A stretch of 64,000 bases of DNA. It comes from Anaerolineaceae bacterium (GTDB lineage: Bacteria > Chloroflexota > Anaerolineae > Anaerolineales > Anaerolineaceae). Below, piece by piece: positions 44,883 to 53,013 of this stretch. The notes beneath the pieces are model-generated. The model was not told where the DNA came from. It made no database searches and saw only the letters and a program-made list of their open reading frames with translations. A program made the translations under genes and the position numbers. Positions within the stretch are counted from its first letter, which is position 1. Every line of letters starts with the position of its first letter. The DNA lies in NCBI GenBank assembly GCA_029975475.1, contig JARKPB010000003.1, positions 62,001 to 126,000 on the forward strand. Direction: 5' to 3'.

Positions 44883-45833
44883 TCAACGCCCCTTGACCAG
44901 CTCGCGAACCCGGCTGGCTGCTCCATCCAGGGTATCCCCCAGATATTCCCCGGGGACCTCGCGGCGCAGGGCTGGCTTGCGCACAAAGGCGCCGCCGCCG
45001 TAGGCGAAGATGATCGGGGTCTTGATCCGGGAAATTTTTTCCTGGGCTTTTTTCAACAAACCGGCTGAAGATTCGAGCGAAGCCGATAAAAGGATCATGG
45101 AAGGTTTTTCATAGCGGGCGTAATCCACCAGGTCGTCCAGGGGGATATCCGGCCCGAGGTATTCCACGCGGTAACCCTGCGCGCGCAGCAAGACTGCCAT
45201 CATCAGGCTGCCGATCTCGTGCTGCTCGGTTTCCGCGCAGCCCACCATGATGTAAGCGGAATTTCGCCGGGTGGGGTACGCCTGGAACATGGCCAGCAGC
45301 TTACCCCGCAAATATGCGCTGGCGAAATGTTCGGTCGCGATGCGAATTTTGCCGTGGTACCAGTCCTCACCGATCTGCACCAGCGCGGGTGTGAAAATGC
45401 GGGTGAAGATGGTGGTCACATCAAAGGAGGTCTGAATTTCGCGCACCAGGTCGCCAGCCGCAGTTTCATCGTGTCGAATCAAGGCTTCATAGAGCATCTG
45501 AGCGTATTCCTGGGGGGGAATATCGGTCTGCCGCGGGATCAGCGTCGGAGCAGCCGGGACCGCATCCGGCCAGATATTATTGCGCAGCATGCCGCGCATC
45601 TCCGCCACGGCACTGCTGATCGAAACACCGCTGTCAATACGGCTCTTTAACCAGCGCAGGATGGCGACATCGCGCTCAGAATACAGGCGGTACTTGTTGT
45701 CTGAGCGGTGCGGGGTTAAAACCTCATGACGCCGCTCCCAGGCTCGCAGCGTTACCGGGCGAATGCCGGTCTGGGAACTGACAGCCTTGATGGTGAATTT
45801 TGGTAAGTCGGGTAAATCGCCGATGTTGCTCAT
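44883..45833 (-). CDS. Second CarH/LitR-type MerR regulator with B12-binding domain, 316 aa
   Basis: A paralogue of the gene downstream, with MerR head VTLRAWERRHEVLTPHR and KYRLYSERDVAILRWL. W-x9-EH is complete (Trp158, Glu168, His169), and the lower axial ligand His205 is in EQHEIGS. Sequence between the two proteins differs clearly, notably in the recognition region (RYGLPTPRRGDQG in the first, RHEVLTPHRSDNK here), so they may bind related but distinct operators. Two regulators may divide responses, for example light versus B12 supply, or form mixed complexes. The ribosome site is AGGAAAGG. Confidence 0.92.
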   Translation of the reverse strand: MSNIGDLPDLPKFTIKAVSSQTGIRPVTLRAWERRHEVLTPHRSDNKYRLYSERDVAILRWLKSRIDSGVSISSAVAEMRGMLRNNIWPDAVPAAPTLIPRQTDIPPQEYAQMLYEALIRHDETAAGDLVREIQTSFDVTTIFTRIFTPALVQIGEDWYHGKIRIATEHFASAYLRGKLLAMFQAYPTRRNSAYIMVGCAETEQHEIGSLMMAVLLRAQGYRVEYLGPDIPLDDLVDYARYEKPSMILLSASLESSAGLLKKAQEKISRIKTPIIFAYGGGAFVRKPALRREVPGEYLGDTLDGAASRVRELVKGR

Positions 45834-45878
45834 GGTTCCGCCTTTCCTGAAGGTTGTTCAAAGTTGATACAAAAACAT

Positions 45879-45893
45879 TATACATGCTTTGTA
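45879..45893 (-). promoter_or_regulatory. CarH-like repeat pair and -10 box upstream of the second regulator
   Basis: Plus-strand TATA (45879-45882) and TGTA (45890-45893) are 11 bases apart, matching the spacing at the two other sites of the island. The minus strand reads TATAAT at 45882-45877, a perfect -10 box inside the repeat, about 45 bases before the start codon. The -35 is weak. Confidence 0.55.
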
Positions 45894-45944
45894 CGAAGTT
45901 TACATTAGAATAAGATGAGAATTTGGAGAATTTTGGTAATAAAT

Positions 45945-45974
45945 ACACAGGGCGTTCGCCGGAACGCCCTGTGT
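45945..45974 (-). terminator. Intrinsic terminator of the serine protease operon
   Basis: A perfect 13-bp stem pairs ACACAGGGCGTTC (45945-45957) with GAACGCCCTGTGT (45962-45974). The minus-strand continuation ATTTATTACC is T-rich but interrupted. It lies 22 bases past the stop of the protease gene. Confidence 0.75.
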
Positions 45975-45996
45975 GAAAGCAGACCGTGTTTATATT

Positions 45997-47673
45997 CTAC
46001 TTACTTAATTGAATGGGCAGCTCCAGGACTGCCGAGCTGTCGCTTTTGACTTCGATCTCCCCGCTGACCGCCGGGTATCCCATGGAATTATTACCGGCCG
46101 CGATTCCATAGGTCTTGCCGCGTTCCAGGCCATCCGGCATCTGAAAATCGCCGTTGGCATCCGAGGTTGTAAAAGTAAAGACATCCGCGTCCTGGGGATT
46201 GCGCAGCCAGGTGCTGACGTTCACCCCGGGCTTAAGCACAACCACAAAGATGCCCTGCAAACCCTGCCCGCTGTAGGCATCCGTAACCCGCCCGCGCAGG
46301 GTGACGCTTTCTCCCTGCGCGCCGCCGACTCGGGTCTGCGCCTGCACCAGCATCTGCCCGGAAGAATAAATCTCCACGGTGTAGGCGCCATCGGGCAGGG
46401 CGTCCCCGCCGTTTTCCAGGTAAAAACCGTAGCAGGAGCCGCTGGAGCCCAGCTGCCAGGTAAAACGATTGCTGGCTGTCTCGCGGCCGTTTAATTTCCA
46501 GGTGTAGTCCAGAGCTTTTCCAGCCGTCATGCCGGTGTAGCGAAAACTGGCAGAAATCCGTTTCGCCCCCGTAGGAAAGACCGTTACCGCCGGCGGGATC
46601 AGACAACCGTCGGAGTCGGTGTCCACCGCCCAGCCGTTCAGCACCATCGCCGCGCTGCCGCCTGCGGGAAGGCTGCCTGAACCGCCGGTGTAGGGGCTGA
46701 TGTATGCCCGCCGGGCGAGGGCAGCCTCGATCAGCGGTTTTGCCCAGTTGACCGGGCGAATACCGTTGATAAAACCGCCGGTAGGAATGCACGAATCGCG
46801 GCTGTTGATCACCCCGTCGCCATTGGTATCCTGAATGCGCCGGCAATCGGAGACTTCGGTCGCGCTGCCGGTTCCGACCTGACTGGGCACCCCGATAATT
46901 TCGCCGCGGTCATTGCTGGCCAACCCGCCCGAATTGCCGCCCGCGATGGTCGCATCGGTTTTTATCCAGGCGCGGTTGCCGATCGGCGCTTCACTGTCAA
47001 AACCAGCCACCCCGCCGGCCGAGTAGGTGATCGTGTCCCCTCCAATACTGGGGAACCCAAAAATGTAAATCGGATCGCCAAAGCGCACCGTGTCGCTGTC
47101 GCCCACGATCACATACGGCAGGTTGAGAGAAGCCGGGTTGACCGGTTTGCCGTCCAGGGTCGTGTCGATGCGCAGCACAGCCAGATCGAGGGTGGGATCG
47201 GAAGCCAGGATCGTCGCGTAATACGAAGGCACCGGGGGCTTATCCTCGTTGATCACCAGCTCAATTAAGAGCGCATCCGGTTTGTAATCACTCGGGTAAC
47301 CCATCGAGAGGGGGTCTGCCACATGGGTATTGGTCAGGATCATCCCATCCGGGCTGATGATCGTGCCTGACCCGTGATAAATGGGGCGCATCTGTCCGCC
47401 GCTGCGCTTGACGCCCCAGATGCGCACGGTGGCGTGCGCCAGATAAACTTTCTGATCGCGGCTGAGCGGTCCTTCCACATCCGGGGGTTGAGATTCCGGG
47501 CGGGCAGCAGCGCTGGTCGGCTGGGAGGATAACGGAGTCAGCTGCACCAGTTCGCCGGCGGGCAGCCGGGCTGAGCTGGTGGCTTCTGGTTCAGGTTCTA
47601 CCACCTCGATTGAAGGGATGCACGCGGTAATCAGCAGCGCCAGCGCCAGGCTGAGGAAAAGGGCTTTTTTCAT
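45997..47673 (-). CDS. Secreted trypsin-like serine protease lipoprotein with C-terminal CarboxypepD-type domain, 558 aa
   Basis: The lipobox LLITAC anchors Cys18. A trypsin-fold domain (about residues 75-330) has a full catalytic triad: His117 in TNTHV, Asp163 in TLDLAVL, Ser248 in GGNSGG, as in HtrA/DegP-like proteases without a PDZ domain. Inside it, DTNGDGVINSRD (282-293) looks like a dockerin/EF-hand calcium loop. The C-terminus (about 455-555, VTLRGRVTDAYSGQGLQGIFV) is a carboxypeptidase regulatory-like beta-sandwich. It works outside the cell. It is the last gene of an operon with a PrsW-like protease and a one-TM protein, overlapping the latter by four bases. Confidence 0.88.
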   Translation of the reverse strand: MKKALFLSLALALLITACIPSIEVVEPEPEATSSARLPAGELVQLTPLSSQPTSAAARPESQPPDVEGPLSRDQKVYLAHATVRIWGVKRSGGQMRPIYHGSGTIISPDGMILTNTHVADPLSMGYPSDYKPDALLIELVINEDKPPVPSYYATILASDPTLDLAVLRIDTTLDGKPVNPASLNLPYVIVGDSDTVRFGDPIYIFGFPSIGGDTITYSAGGVAGFDSEAPIGNRAWIKTDATIAGGNSGGLASNDRGEIIGVPSQVGTGSATEVSDCRRIQDTNGDGVINSRDSCIPTGGFINGIRPVNWAKPLIEAALARRAYISPYTGGSGSLPAGGSAAMVLNGWAVDTDSDGCLIPPAVTVFPTGAKRISASFRYTGMTAGKALDYTWKLNGRETASNRFTWQLGSSGSCYGFYLENGGDALPDGAYTVEIYSSGQMLVQAQTRVGGAQGESVTLRGRVTDAYSGQGLQGIFVVVLKPGVNVSTWLRNPQDADVFTFTTSDANGDFQMPDGLERGKTYGIAAGNNSMGYPAVSGEIEVKSDSSAVLELPIQLSK

Positions 47674-48269
47674 TTCCCGCCTCCTTCAGCATAGCGAACG
47701 CTGGCCACAAAGGTCTTAAAGCGCGAAAGCTGGCTTTCAAACCGATCGCCAGGCGCTTCCAGGCTGATCACCAGCGCGCGCGGAAGGGTCAAAAAATAAT
47801 AATCCATGCCCTCGATCACCTCCGGCAGCGCCGCGCTGCCAAAAGTGCGCACGTAGGCGTACCGGACGCGAAAAGCGGGCTTGCCCTCAAAAATCACCTC
47901 GCTCTGATCCAGCACCACGTAGGAATCTAACTGCTGACCGCGGGCGTAATTGCGGCTGAAGACCAGATCGTTAAAATGGATCCCCTCTCCGCTGGGCAGA
48001 AGCAATACCGTATACCGCGCGACCGGGTTGAGCGGGTTGACCGCGCTGAAAATCATCTCTTCGCCCGCCAGACCGCGTTCAACCAGCCAGCCAGCCGGGA
48101 ATTCTGCGCGCACACCGGCGCGCGCCACCACCGTTACCCGCGCATCAACCACAGCGCGCAAAACCAGCCCCAGCGCCAGAGCGGTAAGCGCGGTAAGCAC
48201 CACCGCCGCGGTAGAAAGATCAACGGCCTTTTTAAGTTGATCGCGAAAGGATTGCCAAACCGCAGCCAT
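47670..48269 (-). CDS. Single-pass membrane protein of unknown function, 199 aa
   Basis: The start has GGAGG upstream and overlaps nothing; the end overlaps the protease start by four bases (ATGA). One membrane helix lies at about residues 20-40 (AAVVLTALTALALGLVL). The rest is extracytoplasmic and beta-rich with EFPAGWLVERGLAGEE, FSRNYARGQQLDSYVVLDQ and FEGKPAFRVRYAYVRT. That profile resembles PsbP/MOG1-like or DUF1795-type folds, in which a short N-terminal strand is followed by a sandwich, but I cannot name a family. It is encoded between a PrsW-type protease and a secreted serine protease, so it may be a partner or substrate of one of them. Confidence 0.7.
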   Translation of the reverse strand: MAAVWQSFRDQLKKAVDLSTAAVVLTALTALALGLVLRAVVDARVTVVARAGVRAEFPAGWLVERGLAGEEMIFSAVNPLNPVARYTVLLLPSGEGIHFNDLVFSRNYARGQQLDSYVVLDQSEVIFEGKPAFRVRYAYVRTFGSAALPEVIEGMDYYFLTLPRALVISLEAPGDRFESQLSRFKTFVASVRYAEGGGK

Positions 48270-48270
48270 C

Positions 48271-49131
48271 TTAGACCTCCTCGGGAGCGAAGCGCCGTTG
48301 ATCGCGCTGGATCAACCAGGCAAGGCAAAACGCGGTCAGCGCGGCCAGCGCCGCTGCCAGCCCCAGGCCGATCCACGGGTTAAGGTTTCCGCCAATCATC
48401 CCGCCGCTGCTGCGTTTCAGCGTCCCCCAGAGATAAAAGAACAGGCCGTTTAGCAAGGCTGAAATGGTCAGCCCCAGCGGCATCCACCACAGCGGGCGGG
48501 CTTCAAACCGCTGGCGGCCGAGGAAATAACCGGTTACCCCGGCAAAACTGGCCTGAGCCAGCGCGGTCAGCACAATGCGCGCTGCCGCCAGACCGAGGTT
48601 GCCGCCCCCGCTGTCGAGCATGAATTCAACATTCAACACGGTGGCGTAACCCAGCCCGGCAGCCACCGCGTAGATGATGCCGTCGGTGCGTTCGCTAAAT
48701 TCCGGCAGCCGGTAAACCGAAAACCGCACCGCAGCGTATTTTAGGAATTCCTGGGTGAAACCCAGCACCAGCACCGCCCCCAGCAGGGTAACCCAGGGGG
48801 CAGCATACAACCAGTCCGGGAGGTTAAAGAGGCTGATTAACGGCAGTCCCAGCCCGGACGCCAGCAGCGCGCCGAGCAAGAAGACGCGCACAATCATCCC
48901 TTTCGGTTCCGGCTCGTTGGCATCCATGCGGTAAAAAAAGGCGATCCACAGGGCCGCCGGCACCAGCGACATGATCAGCCCGGCTGCCAGCAGAAAATCC
49001 CGGTCAAAGCGCGGCGGAAACAGGCTTTGAACAAGGTAAGCCAGGCCAATAACAACGGCCAGAAGGACAAAAGTAGCCAGGTTGGGCAGCCAGACGCTGC
49101 GCCGCAGCCGGCCTGTTCGGGCAGGGCTCAT
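48271..49131 (-). CDS. PrsW-family glutamic-type intramembrane protease, 286 aa
   Basis: The start at 49131 has GGAGG upstream, and an in-frame GTG at 49143 would overlap that site. There are seven to nine predicted membrane helices. Family motifs are NEPEPKG after helix 2 and TQEFLKYAAVR with the glutamate in the membrane; the more common EExxK is read QExxK here. EFSERTDGIIYAVAAGLGYATVLN and ALLNGLFFY, the later conserved helices, follow. PrsW in Bacillus cuts the anti-sigma factor RsiW, and other homologues are of unknown role. The substitution could mean a different active-site glutamate pattern. Confidence 0.85.
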   Translation of the reverse strand: MSPARTGRLRRSVWLPNLATFVLLAVVIGLAYLVQSLFPPRFDRDFLLAAGLIMSLVPAALWIAFFYRMDANEPEPKGMIVRVFLLGALLASGLGLPLISLFNLPDWLYAAPWVTLLGAVLVLGFTQEFLKYAAVRFSVYRLPEFSERTDGIIYAVAAGLGYATVLNVEFMLDSGGGNLGLAAARIVLTALAQASFAGVTGYFLGRQRFEARPLWWMPLGLTISALLNGLFFYLWGTLKRSSGGMIGGNLNPWIGLGLAAALAALTAFCLAWLIQRDQRRFAPEEV

Positions 49132-49261
49132 CGGAACCTCCACAGCTTGATTATCTTATGATTATAGTCCGTTCAAAGAGCCGAACAAAGAGGGGGGTGC
49201 AAGGTTCATCGTCCCGCCGGGTATCCGGCGGGATGAGGGAAATATCCCCACGGGATTGGAT

Positions 49262-49963
49262 TTACTCGGACAATTTTTCCGCGAAGCACTGGGTCACAGG
49301 CAGCACCCTGCCAATTCCTGGAATCCAGGCGGTTTGTACTTTCCCATCTTCGACCGGAAAAATCCCCTCATACAAGGTGTCCACACCCGGGATCAGGGCG
49401 ATTTCCGGGTTGGCGGGAAGGCCCAGCGTGCCGCAGGCAATGGGATAATCACCTTCGGTCGCATCCTCAAACCCTTTGTGGATGGTCTGCACCCAGGCTA
49501 CCGACGGGTTGGTCATACCAGACCCGGAACCTGACCACACAAATTTGGAAAACAAAGGGGTATCGCTGCGCACATATTCCAGGATGATGCCCTGGCGGTA
49601 TTCACCGTTCTGCAAGTAACTCACTTCCAGCCAGCTGCGGATCACCCGCCCTTTAAAGACAATTCCCTCAAGCGGGGAATAGTGCACCGCCTTTTTATGG
49701 ATCACAAAACACAGGGTTTCATCCGTGTTGCGAGCTTCGTACCCTTGTTCAATATAATCCCGCATAAATTCCGGGATCAATTGCGCTGTCGCGGTTGGGG
49801 CTGGCCGGGAGGTCGGGGTGGCTGCGGGAGTCCAGGTGGCTGAAGGCGCGGCATCTGTTGGCGGCGCGGAGGGTTGACTGGCTGCCGCCGGCGAACAGGC
49901 GGTCAACAGGATCAGGATGATAAACGCGAGCAAGGCGGGATTTGGTTTCAACGCATCCTCCAT
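49262..49963 (-). CDS. Lipoprotein of unknown function, 233 aa
   Basis: The signal peptide LLAFIILILLTAC has Cys23 as lipidation site. A proline/threonine/alanine-rich linker (about residues 25-60) precedes a mature domain (about 60-230) with several cysteines (ETLCFVIHKK, YPIACGTLG, PVTQCFAE) that might pair. No family is recognised. It ends at 49262, with a GC hairpin about 30-65 bases beyond but without a T-run. It lies between the hydrogenase operon's last gene and the PrsW operon. Spacing to the maturation protease gene (18 bases) suggests it could be the last gene of the hydrogenase operon. Confidence 0.65.
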   Translation of the reverse strand: MEDALKPNPALLAFIILILLTACSPAAASQPSAPPTDAAPSATWTPAATPTSRPAPTATAQLIPEFMRDYIEQGYEARNTDETLCFVIHKKAVHYSPLEGIVFKGRVIRSWLEVSYLQNGEYRQGIILEYVRSDTPLFSKFVWSGSGSGMTNPSVAWVQTIHKGFEDATEGDYPIACGTLGLPANPEIALIPGVDTLYEGIFPVEDGKVQTAWIPGIGRVLPVTQCFAEKLSE

Positions 49964-49981
49964 GATGAGCTGGTTGGTCTG

Positions 49982-50521
49982 TCAATGGATAAAAAACCGC
50001 GCCAGCCCGTCCGCCAGCCGCCGCGCCGCGCGCCGCACGATCGGGGACATGGCCTGGCCAAAAGCGATTGCGTACGGCTGCACTCCCAGCAGGCCCACCC
50101 CGCATCCAAATTCGCCCGTCAGATATCGGGCCAGCAGGGTCGGAGGCAGGGTATGGGTCGATGCGCTTAGCCCGTCCGCTGCGCGCCAGTCCGCCCAGAG
50201 GATCTCACCCGGCTCGCGCCCGGCGTCCACCGCGTCAATCAGCAGCACCCAGTCCGGCAAAAATGGCCGCAGCGCGCCGGTCGTATTTTCCGGGGCGGTG
50301 CCGCCCACCAGACATAAAAAATGCGGCCGGTTTGCCAGCCGCCGCGCCAGCGCGCGCACGACCGCCGCCCCGACCGCGTCATCACCGTTCAATTCATTGC
50401 CGATTCCGATAAAGGCCACCCGCAGAGCTTCAGGCGCCTTCTCCTTCTCCGCCGCAAGGTTCGCCCGTGCCTGGCTGAGCGGCTCGATCCAGGAGGAATT
50501 GGATGTCTTCATCTCTGCCAT
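49982..50521 (-). CDS. [NiFe] hydrogenase maturation protease (HycI/HyaD family)
   Basis: The family markers are GIGNELNGDDAVG at about residues 38-50 and the nickel-binding DAVDAGREPGE in the middle. These enzymes cleave a C-terminal peptide from the large subunit after nickel insertion. The start at 50521 is chosen between several ATG/TTG codons (50533, 50512) and is uncertain. All overlap the ferredoxin subunit gene by about 80-100 bases, so the N-terminus may be shorter than drawn. Its place at the end of the hydrogenase operon, and a large subunit with an uncleaved extension, fit exactly. Confidence 0.88.
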   Translation of the reverse strand: MAEMKTSNSSWIEPLSQARANLAAEKEKAPEALRVAFIGIGNELNGDDAVGAAVVRALARRLANRPHFLCLVGGTAPENTTGALRPFLPDWVLLIDAVDAGREPGEILWADWRAADGLSASTHTLPPTLLARYLTGEFGCGVGLLGVQPYAIAFGQAMSPIVRRAARRLADGLARFFIH

Positions 50522-50870
50522 AATAGACTTCAAATGGCTCTTTTTTCAAAGAAGCCAGCTCCCATTGTTCACCGGTCATATTCAAGCACTCAAATCGGCA
50601 GCTTTCAATGCACTGACCGCAAAATGTGCAGCGGTCGGTGTGATAGCGCATCACAAAGCGCTTGTTGGCTTTATCCACCACCAGCAGCTCAATCGCGTCC
50701 GCCGGGCAATCCTTGATGCACAGCTGGCAGCCGGAGCATTTTTCCGGGTTATAGACCAGCTTGCCGCGCAGATTCTGGCTTGGTTCGTAACGCTCGAAAG
50801 GATATTTTTCGGTCGCCGGTTTCTTGAAAAACGATTTTAGAATGTCACCCAACATAGAGCCAATGGACAT
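50430..50870 (-). CDS. Hydrogenase ferredoxin-like subunit (NuoI/MbhN/HyfH-like), 146 aa
   Basis: Two CxxCxxCxxxC clusters, CSGCQLCIKDCP and CTFCGQCIESCR, each hold a [4Fe-4S] centre. They pass electrons between soluble ferredoxin and the small subunit. The N-terminus has the amphipathic MLGDILKSFFKKP helix, and the C-terminal tail is glycine- and glutamate-rich. It starts nine bases after the NuoH-like gene. Length is shorter than NuoI (about 180) and like MbhN/EchF. Confidence 0.92.
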   Translation of the reverse strand: MSIGSMLGDILKSFFKKPATEKYPFERYEPSQNLRGKLVYNPEKCSGCQLCIKDCPADAIELLVVDKANKRFVMRYHTDRCTFCGQCIESCRFECLNMTGEQWELASLKKEPFEVYYGRDEDIQFLLDRAAQPGTGEPCGGEGEGA

Positions 50871-50878
50871 GCTTCACC

Positions 50879-51826
50879 TCACTTGAACAACAGCGGCCGC
50901 AGCCAGCTGCTGCCGGCGATGATTACCGCTAATTGTACCAGCCCAAGGATCGCTCCGGCGCGCCACCACAGCCCGACGGTCTGATCGATGCGCAGGCGGG
51001 CAAACAGCGATTGCAGCGCGGCCACCACCAGCAGCAGCGCCAGGGTCTTGAGCAAAAACTCCAGCGGATTTGCAAGTCCCCCCAGATAAAACGCGCTGAC
51101 CAGGGTCAGACCAATGACCAGTTCGATATCCTTGCCCAGGCGGAAAAGCGCATACCCGCGCCCGGAGTATTCGGTGAGAGCGCCGGCCACAATCTCGGTT
51201 TCAGCCTCAGGCGCGTCAAACGGCGGGAGTTCCAGTTTTCCCATCAGCCCGATGATAGCCACAATAAACCCAACCGGCTGGGTGAAGATCATCCACCGGT
51301 TATTTTCAGCGTACAGGTTGATCGTGCTGATTTGCCAGCTGCCGGCGGCAATGGCAGGACCAAGCAGCGCCAGCAGGAAAGGCGCTTCATAAGAAAACAG
51401 CTGGGTCAGCGTGCGCGTCGCGCCGATGAGCGAAAAGCGGTCGGCCGTATTCGCGCCTGCCAGACCCATCGAGAGGGTCATCACCGAGAGCAGGTAAAGC
51501 GTTACCACCAGGTCACCCGGGAAACTGTAAGCCGGCATAAACCCGGCCAGAGGGGTATACAGCGCCGCGGTCAAGGCGCCCGCCACCGCGATCACCGGCA
51601 GGATGATAAACAGGCCGCGGTGAACGCCATCCGGGATGATCTCTTCCTTAGCCAGCAGTTTCACCAGGTCCGCCAGCGGCTGGAACCAGCGCGGCCCCAA
51701 CCGGTTCTGGAAGCGCGCCACCAGTTTGCGGTCAATGTACTCGTAAGCCAGGCCCAGCGCCATCAGGAACAGACCGCCGGGAAAGACCAGCAAAGCGACC
51801 AGGGGAGGAAGGCTGATATTGTTCAT
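50879..51826 (-). CDS. Hydrogenase membrane anchor subunit (NuoH/HyfC/MbhM-like), 315 aa
   Basis: The start at 51826 overlaps the large-subunit stop by four bases. An earlier in-frame codon at 51871 would lie inside that gene. There are eight predicted membrane helices. NuoH landmarks are QNRLGPRWFQPLADLVKLLAKE after helix 1, FDAPEAETEIVAG and the following EYSGRGYALFRLG. The conserved acidic residues link the catalytic arm to proton transfer. It docks the peripheral hydrogenase module on the antiporter-like subunits. Confidence 0.93.
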   Translation of the reverse strand: MNNISLPPLVALLVFPGGLFLMALGLAYEYIDRKLVARFQNRLGPRWFQPLADLVKLLAKEEIIPDGVHRGLFIILPVIAVAGALTAALYTPLAGFMPAYSFPGDLVVTLYLLSVMTLSMGLAGANTADRFSLIGATRTLTQLFSYEAPFLLALLGPAIAAGSWQISTINLYAENNRWMIFTQPVGFIVAIIGLMGKLELPPFDAPEAETEIVAGALTEYSGRGYALFRLGKDIELVIGLTLVSAFYLGGLANPLEFLLKTLALLLVVAALQSLFARLRIDQTVGLWWRAGAILGLVQLAVIIAGSSWLRPLLFK

Positions 51827-53001
51827 CGGTAGGCCTCGATTCCATGCTGCCGTAAATCTTCCCAGGTCCACCCCAGGTCAACTCCGGCGGATTTTATGGT
51901 GATGGTGCGGTCATTACAGGAAAAACAGGGGTCAATGCCCACCAGCAGCATGGGCATATCGGCCAGTTTATGCCCCACAGCCACTGAAGTGATGGATCCC
52001 CAGTTGCACAGGCTGGGCGTGCGCACTTTTACCCGCTCCGGCATGTCCGTACCGTTGCTTTTGATGTAATAGAGCAGTTCGCCGCGCGGCGCTTCAACCC
52101 GGCTGATCGTCTCGCCCGCCGGAATGCGCCGCGGCACCCGCGCGGTCAGCTCACCTTCGGGCATGTGGTCAAGGATCTCGCGGATCACACGGTAAGCCTC
52201 AAACAATTCTTCAATGCGCACAACAAAGCGGGCGTGCAAATCTCCGCGCGTATCGGTAATCATCCTGACCGGAAACTGCTCATACCCGGCATAAGGCGCA
52301 TCCACGCGGATATCGCGCTCGACGCCCGAAGCGCGCGCGGTCGGGCCCACCGCCCCCAGGCTCTCGGCCTGTTCGCGGGTCATTATCCCCACCCCGACGG
52401 TGCGGCCCAGGAAGGTTTCATCTTCATTGACGACCTTCAGGTAATGCCGGGTGCGTTCTTCGAGGAAATCGAGCGAGCTTAAAATTTTGCCGCGCTGTTC
52501 CTCGCTGATGTCAAACTTGACCCCGCCAATCACATTGGCAGAGTAATGCACGCGGTTGCCGCTGATTTCTTCGAGGATATCCATCACCTTTTCGCGGTCG
52601 CGCCATGAATACATGAAGAGGGTATCAAAACCGCCCTCGTGCGCGGCCACACCCAGCCAGAGCATGTGGCTGTGGATGCGTTCAAGCTCGGCCACCAGGA
52701 CACGGATAGCGTTGGCGCGCGGCGGGACGGTCACCCCGGCGAGATGTTCCACGCCAATCGTGAAGGCCGTGCCGTGCACGTGAGAGCAAATCCCGCAAAC
52801 GCGCTCCATCAGGTACAGGTTCTGAACATAGGTCCGCGATTCGGCCGATTTTTCAATCCCGCGGTGAACAAACCCCAGCCTGACCGTCGCGCCGGTCACA
52901 ATTTCACCATCCACGGCAAACTCAAAATGGCCGGGTTCTTTCAAAGCCGGGTGCTGCGGGCCAATCGGAACAACAAATTTTTTGTTGGGTTCCAGATCCA
53001 T
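51823..53001 (-). CDS. Group 4 [NiFe] hydrogenase large subunit (HycE C-terminal/MbhL-like), 392 aa
   Basis: This subunit holds the Ni-Fe site. N-terminal CxxC: Cys69 and Cys72 in RVCGICSHVH. C-terminal CxxC: Cys359 and Cys362 in DPCFSCNDR. In complex I NuoD these are lost, so this is a real hydrogenase. After Arg365 a 27-residue extension follows, like that of HycE, which is cut after the same position; a HycI-type protease is encoded in the operon. PIGPQHPALKEPGHFEF at the start is the shared Nuo49 stretch. It couples H+ reduction or H2 oxidation to ferredoxin. Confidence 0.95.
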   Translation of the reverse strand: MDLEPNKKFVVPIGPQHPALKEPGHFEFAVDGEIVTGATVRLGFVHRGIEKSAESRTYVQNLYLMERVCGICSHVHGTAFTIGVEHLAGVTVPPRANAIRVLVAELERIHSHMLWLGVAAHEGGFDTLFMYSWRDREKVMDILEEISGNRVHYSANVIGGVKFDISEEQRGKILSSLDFLEERTRHYLKVVNEDETFLGRTVGVGIMTREQAESLGAVGPTARASGVERDIRVDAPYAGYEQFPVRMITDTRGDLHARFVVRIEELFEAYRVIREILDHMPEGELTARVPRRIPAGETISRVEAPRGELLYYIKSNGTDMPERVKVRTPSLCNWGSITSVAVGHKLADMPMLLVGIDPCFSCNDRTITIKSAGVDLGWTWEDLRQHGIEAYR

Positions 53002-53013
53002 TTTTGCTTCTCC

